From contig CANTUZ010000025.1 of assembly GCA_947846985.1 (NCBI GenBank), forward strand, positions 14,134,100-14,198,099: 64,000 bases of DNA, in the 5' to 3' direction. Shown here one piece after another: positions 30,601-42,568 of the stretch. Within the stretch, counting starts at the first letter, position 1. Each line of letters starts with the position of its first letter. The position numbers and the translations under genes are program-made. This DNA is from Fratercula arctica. Its lineage: Eukaryota > Chordata > Aves > Charadriiformes > Alcidae. The notes beneath the pieces are model-generated. The model searched no databases and was not told the DNA's origin. It was given only the letters and a program-made list of their open reading frames with translations.

Positions 30601-33600
30601 TATATAAATTAAAATTAAAAATACGTAACATGGCCATAGGAAATGTTAGTCTGGCAGCATTAGTTCGATAGAAATATTATGGCCAGGAATAGATTAGATT
30701 AAGGTAATAGATGTGATTAAGGTAATCTTCCTAAAATTAGATAGACAGACAGAGATGTACCACTGTTATCTCCTGCAACTGCCTGCCTACCAGATTTGTG
30801 ACATTTTGGGGGTATCTTTTCAAAGCAGCATACAGAGTTTTAGCTGCATGACTCTCAGAAACATCAACAGAAGCCGATCATTTAAATCCCGCACTTGCCC
30901 TCGCTTTGAAAAATTTTCCCCTAAGCATCCTGTCTGTTGAGCTTTTGGAAAGGACTTCACTGTTTACATGTAGAGCAATGCAGAAAATATTCAATATCTA
31001 TAGTAAAAGTTAAATTAAATTAAATTAAATTAAATTAAATTAAATTAAATTAAAATAAAATAAAATAAAATAAAATAAAATAAAATAAAATAAAATAAAA
31101 TAAAATAAAATACAGATCGGCATTTCTACTTCTTCGCTGCTCCCTTGATTTCTGCTCTGATACTGTGAATGCATTCCAAGCTTTGTTACATCCATCAGAG
31201 ATGGTACAGATGGACATTTTGCCTGTCCAACCTGACTCAACCACTTGATGATTCATCAGAGAGAATCTGTTGGCAATTGCAAATGGATCCAATCCAGAGC
31301 CAGCAGATTTTGTCTCTCTAGAGGAAAGCAGCACTGTAAAGGGCAGACTAGACTGGCAAAAATATTTACTTTTATATTTCACCACTTGAAATTTATAATG
31401 GGACAAAATGCCTTTAAAACTTCACCTTTTTTAATAGGATACTAACAGAGATTTTCAGTGCAATTCATTTGCTGGCAAGTCAGACACTTGAGAGCAGGAA
31501 GCATTTTAAGCTAAAAAAAAAGGAAAGAAGAAAAGAAAAGCAAAAGCAATCAGCAGGGTGACATATACTTTATTAGTCCTCTTCAAAACTACTTCCTCCC
31601 CTTTCTCCCTTTTATATTTCTTGTCTTTCTATGTGCTCTCCTTGTTACATTACATCCCTCATTTTAGACATTTTAATCCCTCCAAAGGGATGCATCCCAG
31701 TGGCACAGACAGTTGTAAGGCACAATTCTCAGCTACACCATGGCTCTTTTATGGTGCTGCAGCAGTGAAAACCGGCCTTATAGCCCATGGAACTGGCCAC
31801 TGTGGAATATCCTCCCTGCTATGCACAAAACGGGGTTTCAGAAAGCAAGTAAAGTCAGCACATTGGCTATATAATAGCCTCTGTCACATCTCCCAGTGTA
31901 AAAGATCCCATGCCTAGGGTAAGCATGGGGAATGAAGAAAGGGGAGCTTGCTTGGAGTCTTCTCATGGCCTTGAGAGAAAAATTCCACAAAATTCAGGTT
32001 GTGATAAAAATCAGGTTACTCAAAAAGCCCTAAAGGGTACCTTTTTGATCCTCAATGAGCCATGGTGCAATGAGGAGAATCATTCATTTATTACCTCTTG
32101 TAGAAATGTAGGGAAGTTCTCAGAGGTTTTTCTGGGGTAAATACAAATATGTGAAATTTACTTACTTCACACCTGAGGAACTGTCAAACATAAGTATTCT
32201 CCTGCCTTCTCATATTCATTAGCTGGGGGGAGTTTACCTATTTTTGTATTTACAGGTGAAAGTCTTGTTTGCAGCAGAGTCAAAAAGATTTTTTTGTGTT
32301 TTCTATTTCTTTGTAATTGAAGCTTTAGATGGTCACCACAGTCTCCTTCTAGATCCGATAGGGATGTATAACTTACCTTCTCCTTTTCTTCTGGGCCCTG
32401 TTTGGTCAGTTGTTAAACAACACTGGAGTTGGTCAGAAAATTTTTCTTCCCAGGTTTCATGTGTTTCATATGTTTGCTTCTTCTAATCTGTGCTTCATCT
32501 ACCGTGAGTGCTGTTTGTACTCATACAAAATGAGCTCTGAGTTTCCTTCTCACTCACCTCAGGGAGTTTATGTAGTCTGCAACTGATGAAGCCATGCAGA
32601 AAGTGCAGAATCAGGATAACCTTTCTGCTGATTCTCCTCTCCACTAATGCCCTCCTTGAAACAGTAAGTCATCCCGCAGCTATGCCACTCCATTTGGACA
32701 TGCTAAATAATGCTGATGTAAATGTTCACAGCCACATAAAGTACACCGTTGAGTGCTCAAAAGCAGGCACGCTTCACTGCATATTGTCAGTAGACTGTGT
32801 ATGTAATTTATTCCTCTCAAAAAAACACTCTGAAAACATAACTAACTACAACACAATTTCTCAGGAATTGCTCTGTGAGGAAGGTGTGGAGTGGACCTTT
32901 ACCACATTAATGGCTGCTGGGAATTCAAGTTGATTTCTTAGCCATGAAATGGAGAGGAACTTCAGGCTCACCTGGGTTGGTGCTAAGCACTGACTGCAAG
33001 ATGCTGCATGTTCTCAAGCCCCATCAATTTAAATTGTGTTGAAAGCTCCTATTTCCCATTATTTTCTTCCTCTTAGTAAAACGATTCCTATTAGCTCCTA
33101 TTATTTGAGTCAGTACTCCCTAGCTACAGAAACCAAAAGGGAGAGGCGTTAAAATGGCGTTAGGTACCTTTGTGCCTCTTCCATTCTCAGCCCTGACCAG
33201 CCCCTGAAGGAAGGTAAGGCAGCCTCAGGGTGGCTAGAATTTATATTCTGCACGCAATATTGCATACCTTTTAAATGCTGCTTTGTAAAAGTGGGTGTTT
33301 TTTATCCTTTTACATTTCCAACTTTTTTGTATTCTGGAGATTAGAAAGGAAACAATATAGAACATTTCCAGCTCCTAAGAATTTGCTGCTATACTTTCCT
33401 ACTTCTCCCACACCCTCTAAGAGTACCTTTAGAAAGCTGTTTTCAGTTCTGTTTACTTTAGCAAACTATTTAAATTAAACTGGAAAAAAGGATATTGCAA
33501 ACATTAGTTTATTCAACAGTGGATGCCCAGTACATTATTTAATTAGAAGCTTTGGTTCCTTTAGAAAGAAGTTCCTGTGCAAATGAAAGCTTTAACTGTA

Positions 33601-34714
33601 TAAAGGTATGTATACATATATAAATGCATATATGTATGTACACATGTATGTGTGCATGTCACTACTGTTAATATTGGTTTTATTATTTTATTATTTCACT
33701 ATTTATTGTCTGTGGTTATTTCTTCTTTTGTTTTTGCTTTTTCCTACTCTTTCCTCAAGAAAAAAAGTCATGTCACTTAGTGTTAGAAAACATAACAGCT
33801 TTGAAATCTATTTTCTTCTCTCTTTATTCCTACTTTAATCCTTCAGAGCTACAAACCAAGGAAAATGTCTATTTTCTACTGTATATCTTTACAGCTTCTA
33901 TTCTAAATAACTTTAGGGCTTTAGGATTTGCAATCACCATAATTTCCTGTATGGAGGAAAAAAGAAAATAAAACTTTTAAGCCCCACAGGGAACAATTCA
34001 GCTCCCCTGGCTTCTTTAATGTAAGATCCATATAAAAGCAATCATCAGACCTGTTGGCTATTTGGCTCCTTTCTGCTATTGTCTGGTGTATTCTTACCTT
34101 CAGTTCTCGGACATAGATGTATTTAATAACTAAATGCACCGAGCCAGTTATTAAATTCGCCATCATGATCCTCCCAGTATATGCAAAGGATGAACAAAGC
34201 TTAGAATTGACTTCCAAAGATGATAATTGTGTAATTCATGTGCATGGAAGAATTTGCCTTACACAATCTTTAGTTGTGTTATAACAAATGTTGATGGATT
34301 ATAAACAAAAGTGACAATGAGCTCATAAACCAGTTTCATCATATGAGCTTCAGAAATATAACTGTTTATGCCGCTATCTTTCTCTTTGCTACTTTTATGC
34401 TCATTAAGTAAAATGTAGACAGTAATAATAGGGAACAGAGATGAAAAGACTCATTAAGCCATCATATTTTTATGTCATTACAGCATTGTTCTGTATATGT
34501 TCTCATTCTTCCTAGGAGAATAAAAAGAGAAAGGAAAACATTTCCTAATGTATGATTTCATAATGAGTATGTTGGGTATGAGCTGTGGAATATTTCATCT
34601 CTGGTTTACCTAGTCAAAAAGGGGCCATGTTCATGAAACATCTTGAAAGTTAATCCATTAATGTATAGGCCTAAAGCTAAGAAGTATTCACTTAGTAACT
34701 CTCATTGAACTCAA
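27681..34714. other. AT-rich non-coding sequence with small repeats
   Basis: Seven kilobases without a supported gene. Holds an imperfect 30-bp tandem duplication at 28608-28668 (cagtcttatactaag), a compound pentanucleotide repeat at 31010-31110, short TA/CA-rich stretches near 29245-29280, and an ATGTATAC-rich stretch at 33605-33660. Scattered ORFs of 60-119 codons have no recognisable features. Confidence 0.6.
31010..31110. repeat. Compound pentanucleotide microsatellite
   Basis: About eight TAAAT units (31011-31050) switch abruptly to about twelve TAAAA units (31051-31110). The two halves are internally almost perfect. Confidence 0.95.
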
Positions 34715-35271
34715 AGGAAGCACCTCTACTCTGCTCTCATGAGACCCCACCTGGAGTACTGCGTCCAGCTCTGGAACCCTCAGCACAAGAAGGACATGGA
34801 CCTGTTGGAGTGGGTCCAGAGGAGGGCCACAAAGATGATCAAAGGGCTGAAGCACCTCTCCTATCAGGACAGGCTGAGAGAGCTGGGGTGGTTCAGCCTG
34901 GAGAAGAGAAGGTTCTGAGGAGCCCTTATAGCAGCCTTCCAGTACCTGAAGGGGGCCTATAAGAAAGCTGGGGAGGGGCTGTTTGCAAGGGCATGTAGCG
35001 ATAGGATGAGGGGCAATGGTTTTAAACTGGAGCAGGGTAGGTTTAGATTAGACATTAGGAAGAAGTCCTTTACAATGAGGGTGGTGAGGCACTGGAACAG
35101 GTTGCCCAGAGAGGTGGTGGAGGCCCCATCCCTGGAGACATTCAAGGCCAGGCTTGATGAGGCTCAGAGCAATCTGATCTAGGTAAAGATGTCCCTGCTT
35201 AGTGCAGGGGGGCTGTACTAGATGACCTTTAAAGGTCCCTTCCAACCCAACACATTCTATGATTCTATGAT
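34715..35271 (+). mobile_element. CR1 LINE copy 4, 3' fragment
   Basis: About 557 bp covering the RT C-terminal region and 3' tail (attctatgattctatga ends near 35271). It reads [18 protein letters not shown] at the 5' break, EKRRF then TGA near 34917, and GLFARACSDRMRGNG and [18 protein letters not shown] in the C-terminal part. It is severely 5'-truncated, as is usual for CR1, and highly similar to copy 3. Confidence 0.92.
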
Positions 35272-35338
35272 AATTCTGCATGGATAATTTTTGAATGTCA
35301 GTCTCATATTAACTGAAAAGCTAAGCTTCCCTGTACAT

Positions 35339-35536
35339 AAGATGAAGAGGAAGAGGAGGAGGAGGAGGAAGAAGAAAAATGATTAAAGAAAGAAGAAAAA
35401 AAGAAAAGAGAAAAGAAAAAAGAAAAAAGAAAAGAGAAAAAAAGGAAAAGGAATGAAGAGAAAAGAGAAAAGAGAAAAAAGATTAAAAAGACAATAGACA
35501 AGAGAACATAGAAAAAATAAAATAAAATAAAATACA
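35339..35536. repeat. Purine tract (GGA/GAAA)n running into (AAAAT)n
   Basis: About 150 bp of almost pure A/G on the + strand, from GAGGAGGAGG to GAAAAGA repeats, then AAAAT units at about 35513-35536. It begins about 70 bp beyond the CR1 copy 4 tail. The open frame on the other strand (Phe/Ser-rich) is an artefact of the repeat. Confidence 0.92.
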
Positions 35537-36809
35537 AAGTAAAATAAAATTTAATTAAATTAAAACAAAACCCTTGGTGATGTTTTCCCTAGTTTGACTG
35601 ACAGGTCCTGAACTGTTTGTGATACCTAATTATTATTGTTGTTTCAAATGCAACTTTGTGAACATCGTGTTCATCTACTTAGAAGGAAACTCAGATTAGT
35701 TTAGAAGGAAACTCATAGAAGGTAACTCAGATTTGGCCATGGCAACAATGACACCACAGGACTCATTCAGACCTTCCATGTTGCCTCTAGCAATTGCTAT
35801 TAGCAATTGTTCAAAATCCTCACTCACATGAGGAGGTTGCTCACCACACTTGTGAAATCACATATGTGTTCAGGTGTGTATGAGGGCTTACCTCTGCCTG
35901 TACATTCAGCATACAGAAGAGACTTTCTGAAATGGTGTATTATCTTCACTAAACTAAGACTGTCAGGCCTTATTAATAAAAATTAGTTGTGAAGCTCTCT
36001 CATTCCCGCAGGAGGGCTTCTAAGCCCTCCATCAGAACCTGAAGTGGGAACTGGGGTTAGAGACGATTAGGAAGCAACATGACACTGCAGCAAAACTGTA
36101 AGGTTTTGATGTGGTTGTGTATTTATTTTGTTGGCAGACCTGATCATTCCTAGCCTGTGTTCTGCTTCTCCGTCATGCCCACCCATCCTCCCCCCACTCC
36201 CTCACCTAGATTCTCATCTCTCCTTTTTTCTTTCTCCTCTCCCAGTCTCCGTCATGCCAGAGACCTGTGCAATATCATTTTCCGCATAATGAAATCTAGA
36301 GTGACATTAATGTAAGTGTAATTTTATAGTGGGGAATGGGCCTAGCTGATCGTTTCTACCTGCTGTGTTTTGATGATAGACATTGGGATGTCGCCATCTG
36401 TGTAATGAAATTTCACCTCTGTAATGGTTCGGATTATCAAACGTTCTTCCAAGCTGTCTCGCAGAAATTTCTTTATTTATTTACTCAATAAGGATGGCAA
36501 AATTGCTCATCTCTGGGAAGCAGAAGGAGGGTCAGAAGAGGGGGCAGGGGGGTGGGAGGGGGCTAAACAATAGCCATGACCAGAAAAGATAATAATAATA
36601 AAAAAATAATCATCATGCCAGCAAAGAAAATGAGATTGTGCCACCTTTGTGTTCAGTTCTGTGTCCACATTCTGTTATTCCCCCATCTCACTTAATAAGA
36701 AAGAATAAGATGCCAAAGCCATATACCAAGCAGAGTATTGTCATGTTAAAGCAGCAAGTGAGGATTCTAGAAATTTTATGGCTATAGCATGTCTTTGTTT
36801 CATTCATAC
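35537..36809. other. Non-coding sequence with a possible conserved element
   Basis: No gene is recognised. The part at about 36260-36480 is complex, non-repetitive and rich in TAAT-type motifs, unlike the surrounding AT-rich filler; see findings. Confidence 0.4.
36540..36562 (+). other. Potential G-quadruplex motif
   Basis: Four G runs of 5, 6, 3 and 5 bases with loops of 2, 1 and 1 bases. This fits the standard quadruplex pattern on the + strand. Confidence 0.7.
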
Positions 36810-37150
36810 TGTCCTGGTTCTGGCGGGGATAGGGTTAAGTATTCCATGCCACGTGAGCCATGCCCACCCTGAGCTGCCGGGGGAGGGGGCAGGAAGTCGC
36901 CGCTTGGAGAGGGCTGGGGTGTCCCGGGTCCGGTAGGTGAGTGGCGGGGAGTGGCAGTTCTGTAATCGTGTTTGTATATTCCTCTGTCCGCGTTATTGTT
37001 GCTGTTTTTCTTGTTCCCTCTGCTGTTCTGTTAAACTGCCTTTGTCTCAACCCAAGAGTTTTGCCTTTTTCTTCTGACCCTTCCCGTATTGGGAAGACCC
37101 GAGCGAGCGGCATGTGGTTCTTTGTTGCCGTCTGAGGCCAAACCACGACA
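36810..37150 (+). mobile_element. Short solo LTR of the common avian TGTCCTGGTT type
   Basis: 341 bp from TGTCCTGGTTCTGGCG to AAACCACGACA. Flanking 5-mers are catac (36805-36809) and cgtac (37151-37155), which differ only by a CpG-type change. Layout agrees with a widespread avian class III-like LTR: gggatagggttaa near the start, then tctcaacccaagagttttgcc and gagcgagcggc in the 3' half. Orientation is inferred from that layout. Confidence 0.85.
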
Positions 37151-37487
37151 CGTACTCAACTTCCCCTGGTATCATTAAGACCTGCATAACATGACATAGT
37201 AAATTCTGCCTTAAAATGGACACTTTCTTCCTTCTAAAAGTCTGATATGGTGGTCAGGAAGCTGAGTGACTCACATTAAGGGGAGAGACATACAGAAAAC
37301 ATTTCAGGTAATGGTTAAAAGGACTTCTACATCTCTTACTGTTTGGGGGTCAGGAGCTAGTCCTTAAGATCGATTGGTCCCTCTTGGTATTTCTGTCCTG
37401 TCACTCCTTTGGAGGATGCAAATTGTGGAGCCTCCCTTTTCCTCCCCATCCCCCATAAGAAAAATGTCTGGATATAGATTTCACTGG

Positions 37488-38241
37488 TGTTGTGGTTTGT
37501 CTGGATTGGCCAATCAGAATGACAGATGGCCCTCTCCCCCCTCTCTCCAAAGAGAAGAGAGGAAGAGATAAGGAGATTTACGAGTTTAGAAAAAGAACTA
37601 AACTACTTTAATGAAAACAATAATAAATAAGGAAATAATAAATAATAATAGAATAATAATAATAAAAAAAGTATACAGTATATACAAAACCATATCCAGC
37701 TCCCAGGATGACAAATGCGTCACCAGCAGACACAGGGAAAGTCCCAGACTGGAGTCAGCAACAGACAGGAGCTGAATTCCAGAACTAGAGTCAGGAATGC
37801 TCGGATCGGGATCAAAGGCAGACAAACAGACAGGGTCCTCCTCAGACATTGGCCATTGAAGGAAGAGAGCTGACCTTTTGAACCCTCAGCTTTTATACTG
37901 AGCGTGATGCAGATGGGATGGAATACCCTGTTGGTCAATTTTGGGTCACCTGTCCTGTCTGCTCCTCCCTGCAGGTGGGATCCCTCTATGCTTTTCCTCT
38001 TCCGACCCTCTAACGGGGCAAATGAAGTTAGCTGACCTTGGTTGTTATAGCAATAAGTATAAGCAAGAGCCTCCGTGCATACCATTCCTTGGTATAATCA
38101 ATCAGGTCTTATCACTCTGAGAGTGAACAGTTTCTGAACAATTTGCTGTTAATTTCAGAGTTTAGTCAGTTAGAAGAGGCCCAGCTAAAAAGTAAAATTA
38201 CAAAACAGAAAATTGGTTCTGTTTTACCTCAGACAAGGACA
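37488..38241 (-). mobile_element. Solo LTR, copy C of the shared LTR family
   Basis: 754 bp from TGTTGTGGTTTG to AGACAAGGACA, with perfect target duplication actgg at 37483-37487 and 38242-38246. Almost the same length and sequence as copy B at 7667-8419, with small differences around 37640-37670 and 38010-38100. The minus-strand TATAAAAGC box lies near 37896-37888. Confidence 0.92.
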
Positions 38242-38246
38242 ACTGG

Positions 38247-40020
38247 ACACCAGAACCAGCAGTACTGTGTCTCACTATGGGGAATTCATTCTATTTAGCA
38301 ATGAATTACCTCTTTTTCATTTCCCCCTCACTTCTAATGTCCTTGCACATCTGCAAAGAGGAAACTCTAGGTTTGCAGAGAAAGTCGTCCCATCAGTGTC
38401 ATAGCTGGAATAGGTGCTTGTTCTCTTTTTCAGCTAAAACTATATTCTTTATAGCTATAGTCTATATTTATCTAAAGCTTCCAGGTGTCTCTCAGTCCCA
38501 GCAGATCAGATGTTTTTAAACACACGTAGTAACTTCAATTTGCATGCCAAACTCCAGAAATCCCACAAAACGTACACTGTAGCTGCCTAGCACACACTTT
38601 TGCGAAACTCCAGAAATACTATACATATGCTGCATTTTGACCCAGCAAATCTGAAATGCCGAGGGAACACTGGATGGATCAACTGTGCAGACACTTCCCA
38701 GAATATAATACACTTACTACATATGCACATATAGATGTTATTTTTGCCCAGAAAATCATGGATATCTCTTTTTGTAAGAGATCATGCAAAAAGACGCTAA
38801 CCAAGTGAACTGTCCTTTTTCTAATAATTCACATGAAAACAGAAGGCATGTGTGCTCATGCGAGAAAAGAAACAAGGTCCCAAACCCTAATATCTGTCCC
38901 CAGTGGACTGGGAGAGCTCACCAGTTTTCACAGATGAGTTTGGACTACAAGGAACTGGAAACTTACCAAAAAAAGCAATTACTGCCTCTTCAGGTTGGAT
39001 AGAAAATTACTTCTCCAGGTTTCCTTGTTCTGTGCCCCTTCTTGGTGTCCACCAGATGCTCTGTGGTGATGTTCACCATTTTATGTTTATCTGGTTCTTC
39101 CAGATAATACCCCAATGACCATATGGGTTTGATCTTCAGAACCCTATGTCTGGAAAATCAAGGCATTGATTGACCTCATTTCCCCTGCTACATTTTATCC
39201 CACTTCCTCTAGTATAGGACTCTGCTGTTTACAGAGAAGTGAGAACAACTCATTGCTCCTACCTTGCTCTAGGGGTTACATAGGCCTGCATAATTTTGTT
39301 TTCTTAGAAAAAAGATTTAAAAAAAAATAAACCCGCTTTGTTAATTTTAACTGTAAAACATTTCTTCTGTCATATTATAGTTAATATTTTATCCCAACTT
39401 TATGCAGAGATGAAGTAATGGAAAAAATGCTTGAAGGGTTTTTTCCTCCCAAAAAATCTTGGCTTTAGAAGAATAATTACTCAATTAAAAAAAAAAAGTT
39501 TACTAAATTTAATATTTCTTCCCCAGATATTTTTTTCCTTCTCATGATTATTTTTGACTAGTCTAGATAATGCCAATTAGTGATAAATTAGTTATAGTGT
39601 TAAATTTTATTTTACTGAGACCATTTGAAGCCATGTGTATATTTATGCAAAATGCAGATTGACTGGAATCTTAGGAGGTATGAAATTCACTTCTACCCCA
39701 GAGGCCCTGCAATGAGCCAACATAGCGCATAGACCCAGCTTCCAAAGGCAGAGATGGGACCAGTACCTGAGTGGGCTCCCAAGGGAGAAATTAATTTTCC
39801 TCTGTTTAAGACTAGATCATGGTGGTTCTTGGCACATGGAGGACAATTTTAGAATAGCTTTCATCTCAGTTTTTCATAACTAGTCAAGGATCAGTTTCAG
39901 CAAGGAGCTTGAGCATTGAGTCAGTCAGGCACTGCCAGTCCTAGATGCTTCAAATGGAAAAGGCAGTGAGGCCGTGGCTCCTCTTCTCATTTGCCACTGG
40001 AGCTGGCCAGGTATGGCAGA
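38247..40020. other. AT-rich non-coding sequence, nothing recognised
   Basis: No exon or repeat recognised; poly(A)/poly(T) stretches near 39310-39330 and 39487-39500. Confidence 0.55.
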
Positions 40021-40023
40021 AGG

Positions 40024-40485
40024 TGTTCTTTTTTGGAGAGATTCCAACGTACAAACCAGAGCCCACACAAAGGAAAAAAGGTTAACTCTGCTTTATTGTG
40101 AAGCCTTGCTACAGAGAATAAAAAGCAGTGAATTCAGCTTTATAGCGAAGCCTTGCTAAGCGGTTCCCAAATGTCCCAAAAGTTACTTTAGAGAGTCTTA
40201 CCACCCCATAGATCGTAGTAGCACCACCGAGCAGCAGGAAAACGAGGAGCCACATCGGTACGGCTGAGGGAGGCAGGCATAGCGCCGTTCAGGGTGTCCC
40301 CTGTATCTTCAAAGTGCGCTCATGTCTCTCTCTCTCTGGCCCGAGACAGCCCCCTTATATCCTGTCCCGGATTGAGTGGAAAAGTACAGGCTAGAGTCAC
40401 TGCACGTGTGGTCAGCGCATGCAGCAAGCCTCACCAGACTCATGATCCAGCTTTGCTAACAGCGGCTGTCTGATACGTGACTACA
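40024..40485 (-). mobile_element. LTR of a decayed alpharetrovirus-like element (approximate ends)
   Basis: On the minus strand the stretch begins TGTAGTCACG. It has a TATAAG box at 40359-40354 and AATAAA at 40097-40092, and ends near CTCTCCAAAAAAGAACA. The poly(A) region holds two copies of a roughly 20-bp motif (gcttta..g.gaagccttgcta at about 40091 and about 40139). The TGTAGTC start recalls avian alpharetroviral LTRs. No second copy was found in the window and the left end is uncertain. Confidence 0.55.
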
Positions 40486-41126
40486 TTGTTGCATTCAAGT
40501 TTATTCAGGGTCGTCAATGCTTGTGCACTGGCAACCCCCAGTGCTAAAAAGGATGCGACTATGGTCCTGGCAGGACCCCAGAATTCAGTTTGGTTGTTGC
40601 AGTATGGGGGAAATGCATGTTTATCGCGTCGATGCCCGTGTAATGTTTGGTTCTGTTGTAACCATAAAGCTACAGTGACACTGGGATTAAAAATAGTCAG
40701 TTGGCCTAATGTACATGGTCCTCCTTTAATTGCTTTAGGAATTCCGGCCCACGCCCGGTCCTCACAGATTCAAAACAGTCCTGGTGAGAGAGTCATATCT
40801 GTCGAGTAACTCTTCATAATATTCGGACTAGTAGTATTACACCATCATGTGTTATTCTGGTACCACGGGGTGGTGGCATTGACCCACCAGGAGACTATGT
40901 TGTTGTTTCTACTGGTAAACTAAGGAAAAAAAAAAAACCCGCATAGGTCCGCATTGAGTGTTCCTAACATGCGGAGCTCCTGGGGCGGTAACGCAGGGGA
41001 CTCCCTAGTATATGGGAGCCAGCTGTCCCATACTTTGATGATGCTTGCATCTGACTGGAGGCCGAGGCTGGCAGCGGTGCCATGGATCGTCATATTGAAT
41101 TCACTAGCTGTTAGCAGCACTCCCAC
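40486..41126 (-). pseudogene. Broken retroviral env remnant
   Basis: The minus strand holds a frame at 41126-40920 (LLTASEFNMTIHG, SLGLQSDASIIKVW, TLNADLC) that ends in a run of T (41-strand A run at 40925-40936). In another frame further pieces follow with several stops: IVSWWVNATTPWYQNN, WAGIPKAIKGGPCTLG, and VASFLALGVASAQALTTLN. The last piece has the composition of a fusion peptide and the start of a TM subunit, and ends at LEC just before the LTR. The rest of TM is therefore deleted. The Env layout resembles avian alpharetrovirus-like proteins; that is a judgement from memory of the family pattern. It is not able to encode a working protein. Confidence 0.6.
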
Positions 41127-42180
41127 TAGGCATGTCGTGAACAGATTCTGGGGTGTGGCTGTGCTAAGACACAGCGTATCTTATCCCATTGCATTAGCCA
41201 GAGTTACCCAGATGTTTTGATCACGGGGGTAGTGTGTTCGCAGGTACCTATTCAATGATATAAACAGTAGAAATGGTTAGAGACACACACACACACACAC
41301 TCCCCTAGCCTTCTAATCTCTGCACCGTAATTGCTGAGCAGGCACACGTAGCCACTGTGCTTCTCCTGGTACCGCTATCATAACTGCCTATGTGTCATCA
41401 GCTACCACTACGTCAGTTGCAATGGGCCCCACTTCTCCTGGGGCTTGATACCAGACACGTGCACCTGCAAATATCTTTGGTATAGGGGGGGCTGGTGATA
41501 CAAAGTGGGGGCATTACCCAAAAGTAAATATAGGCTAATGGCCCTGTGCTCAATGGGCACCACGGAGTGAGAGAGAGTCCTTATTAGCAAGAATCCTTGG
41601 CAGCGAGGGAGTCCTTGTTAGCAAGAGCAGGCGCGGACTCCCTGTTCTTGCTGGTATTTAAAAGGGTTCAAACAGGCATAGTTTTCCCACTGTGCTTTGA
41701 TCTTCTTCAGCAACAGACCAGGATTCTCAAGCAGATAGATAAGGTGCCCCTGAATCCATCACAGACTTATGTCATCTAAGTGCAAGTGTTTTTCTTGCAA
41801 GCACCCGAGGCTGAATAACAATGTGTGATATATGTGTTTTCCAGCACCCAGCTACGAGTCCCTTGAGCGTATTTACAATCCTCCTCGCCAATCTTCCCTT
41901 GCTTTCCCACATTCCACCCCCTCGCTCAAGAGACCGCTTCTGCTGGGGTTCATTTAGTCTCGCGGGGTATAACACAGAGTAATTGACAAAGGCAAGCAAT
42001 AAACATATATATCGGAAAAGAAAGAAAAAAACCCCATATCTTTACAATACTGCTTTGAATCAGGTGTCCTATTTCTCTTTTTCTGCCGCTTTCTCATAGA
42101 GCGTACGGCATACTTTTGTGCTAACATGGCACATTTCCCTTCTAATTGTCCCTGTTTGGGTTTTTTTGGGGGTTTTTTTT
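41127..42180. mobile_element. Interior of the decayed ERV, unassigned
   Basis: This lies between env and gag-like remnants with no pol motif seen. It contains (AC)n at 41283-41300. A doubled motif gagagagtcctt(a/g)ttagcaag sits near 41572 and 41608. A minus-strand frame at 41590-41408 could be surface-protein remnant. A homopolymer-rich patch (g/t runs) lies at 42150-42192. Confidence 0.4.
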
Positions 42181-42568
42181 GGGTTTTTTTTCCCATCACT
42201 TAGGGCTGACATAAAAGTCTGCCTTGCAACAAGAGCTCACCCTTAAGTTTCTCATTTTCCTACAGAGCATCCTATAGATTTTGGCTCAACTCCTTTTCCC
42301 GATCAGCCATGATCTTATAGGCAAACAACAAACAACCAGCCATACGCCCTGCATGGGCGAGCTGTTCCCGAGAGCGTAAGCGTGTCGACTGGTGAAACCC
42401 CTCCCAGTATTTCAGGACTTCCATCAGTTCTACGGCCTCCCAGGGTTCCGGCCCCACACGAGTGCAGGTTTCCCCCTTATCCCACAAGGTACACCATAGC
42501 TCCACGGTCCACCCTGGTCTATCTACCTGGGGCGCGCTCACCTCCTCCTTGTCCTTACGTCTAAACAC
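42180..42568 (-). pseudogene. Gag-like remnant with coiled-coil segment, broken
   Basis: A minus-strand frame without an ATG at its head (first codon GTG) contains VELWCTLWDKGETC and AHAGRMAGCLLFAYKIMADREKE. Past two in-frame stops (near 42270 and 42255) the same frame reads ENEKLKGELLLQGRL, a short coiled coil. The order (W-rich N-terminal domain, then charged helix with a NEkLK motif) parallels the intact gag-like protein at 20772-22208 (EWAQRFWKDEE, ENEVLKSSLAFQ), but similarity is weak. It probably belongs to the same decayed element as the env remnant and LTR to its left. Confidence 0.5.

Noticed and set aside
32586..32933. 115-codon ORF with a signal-peptide-like start
   Set aside because: No family features, no exon context, and short hydrophobic starts are common by chance in AT-rich DNA.
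33921..34217. 98-codon minus-strand ORF in a complex stretch
   Set aside because: No domain or splice-site support; could be part of conserved non-coding sequence at most.
35304..35537. Phe/Ser-rich ORF on the minus strand
   Set aside because: Translation of a purine tract.
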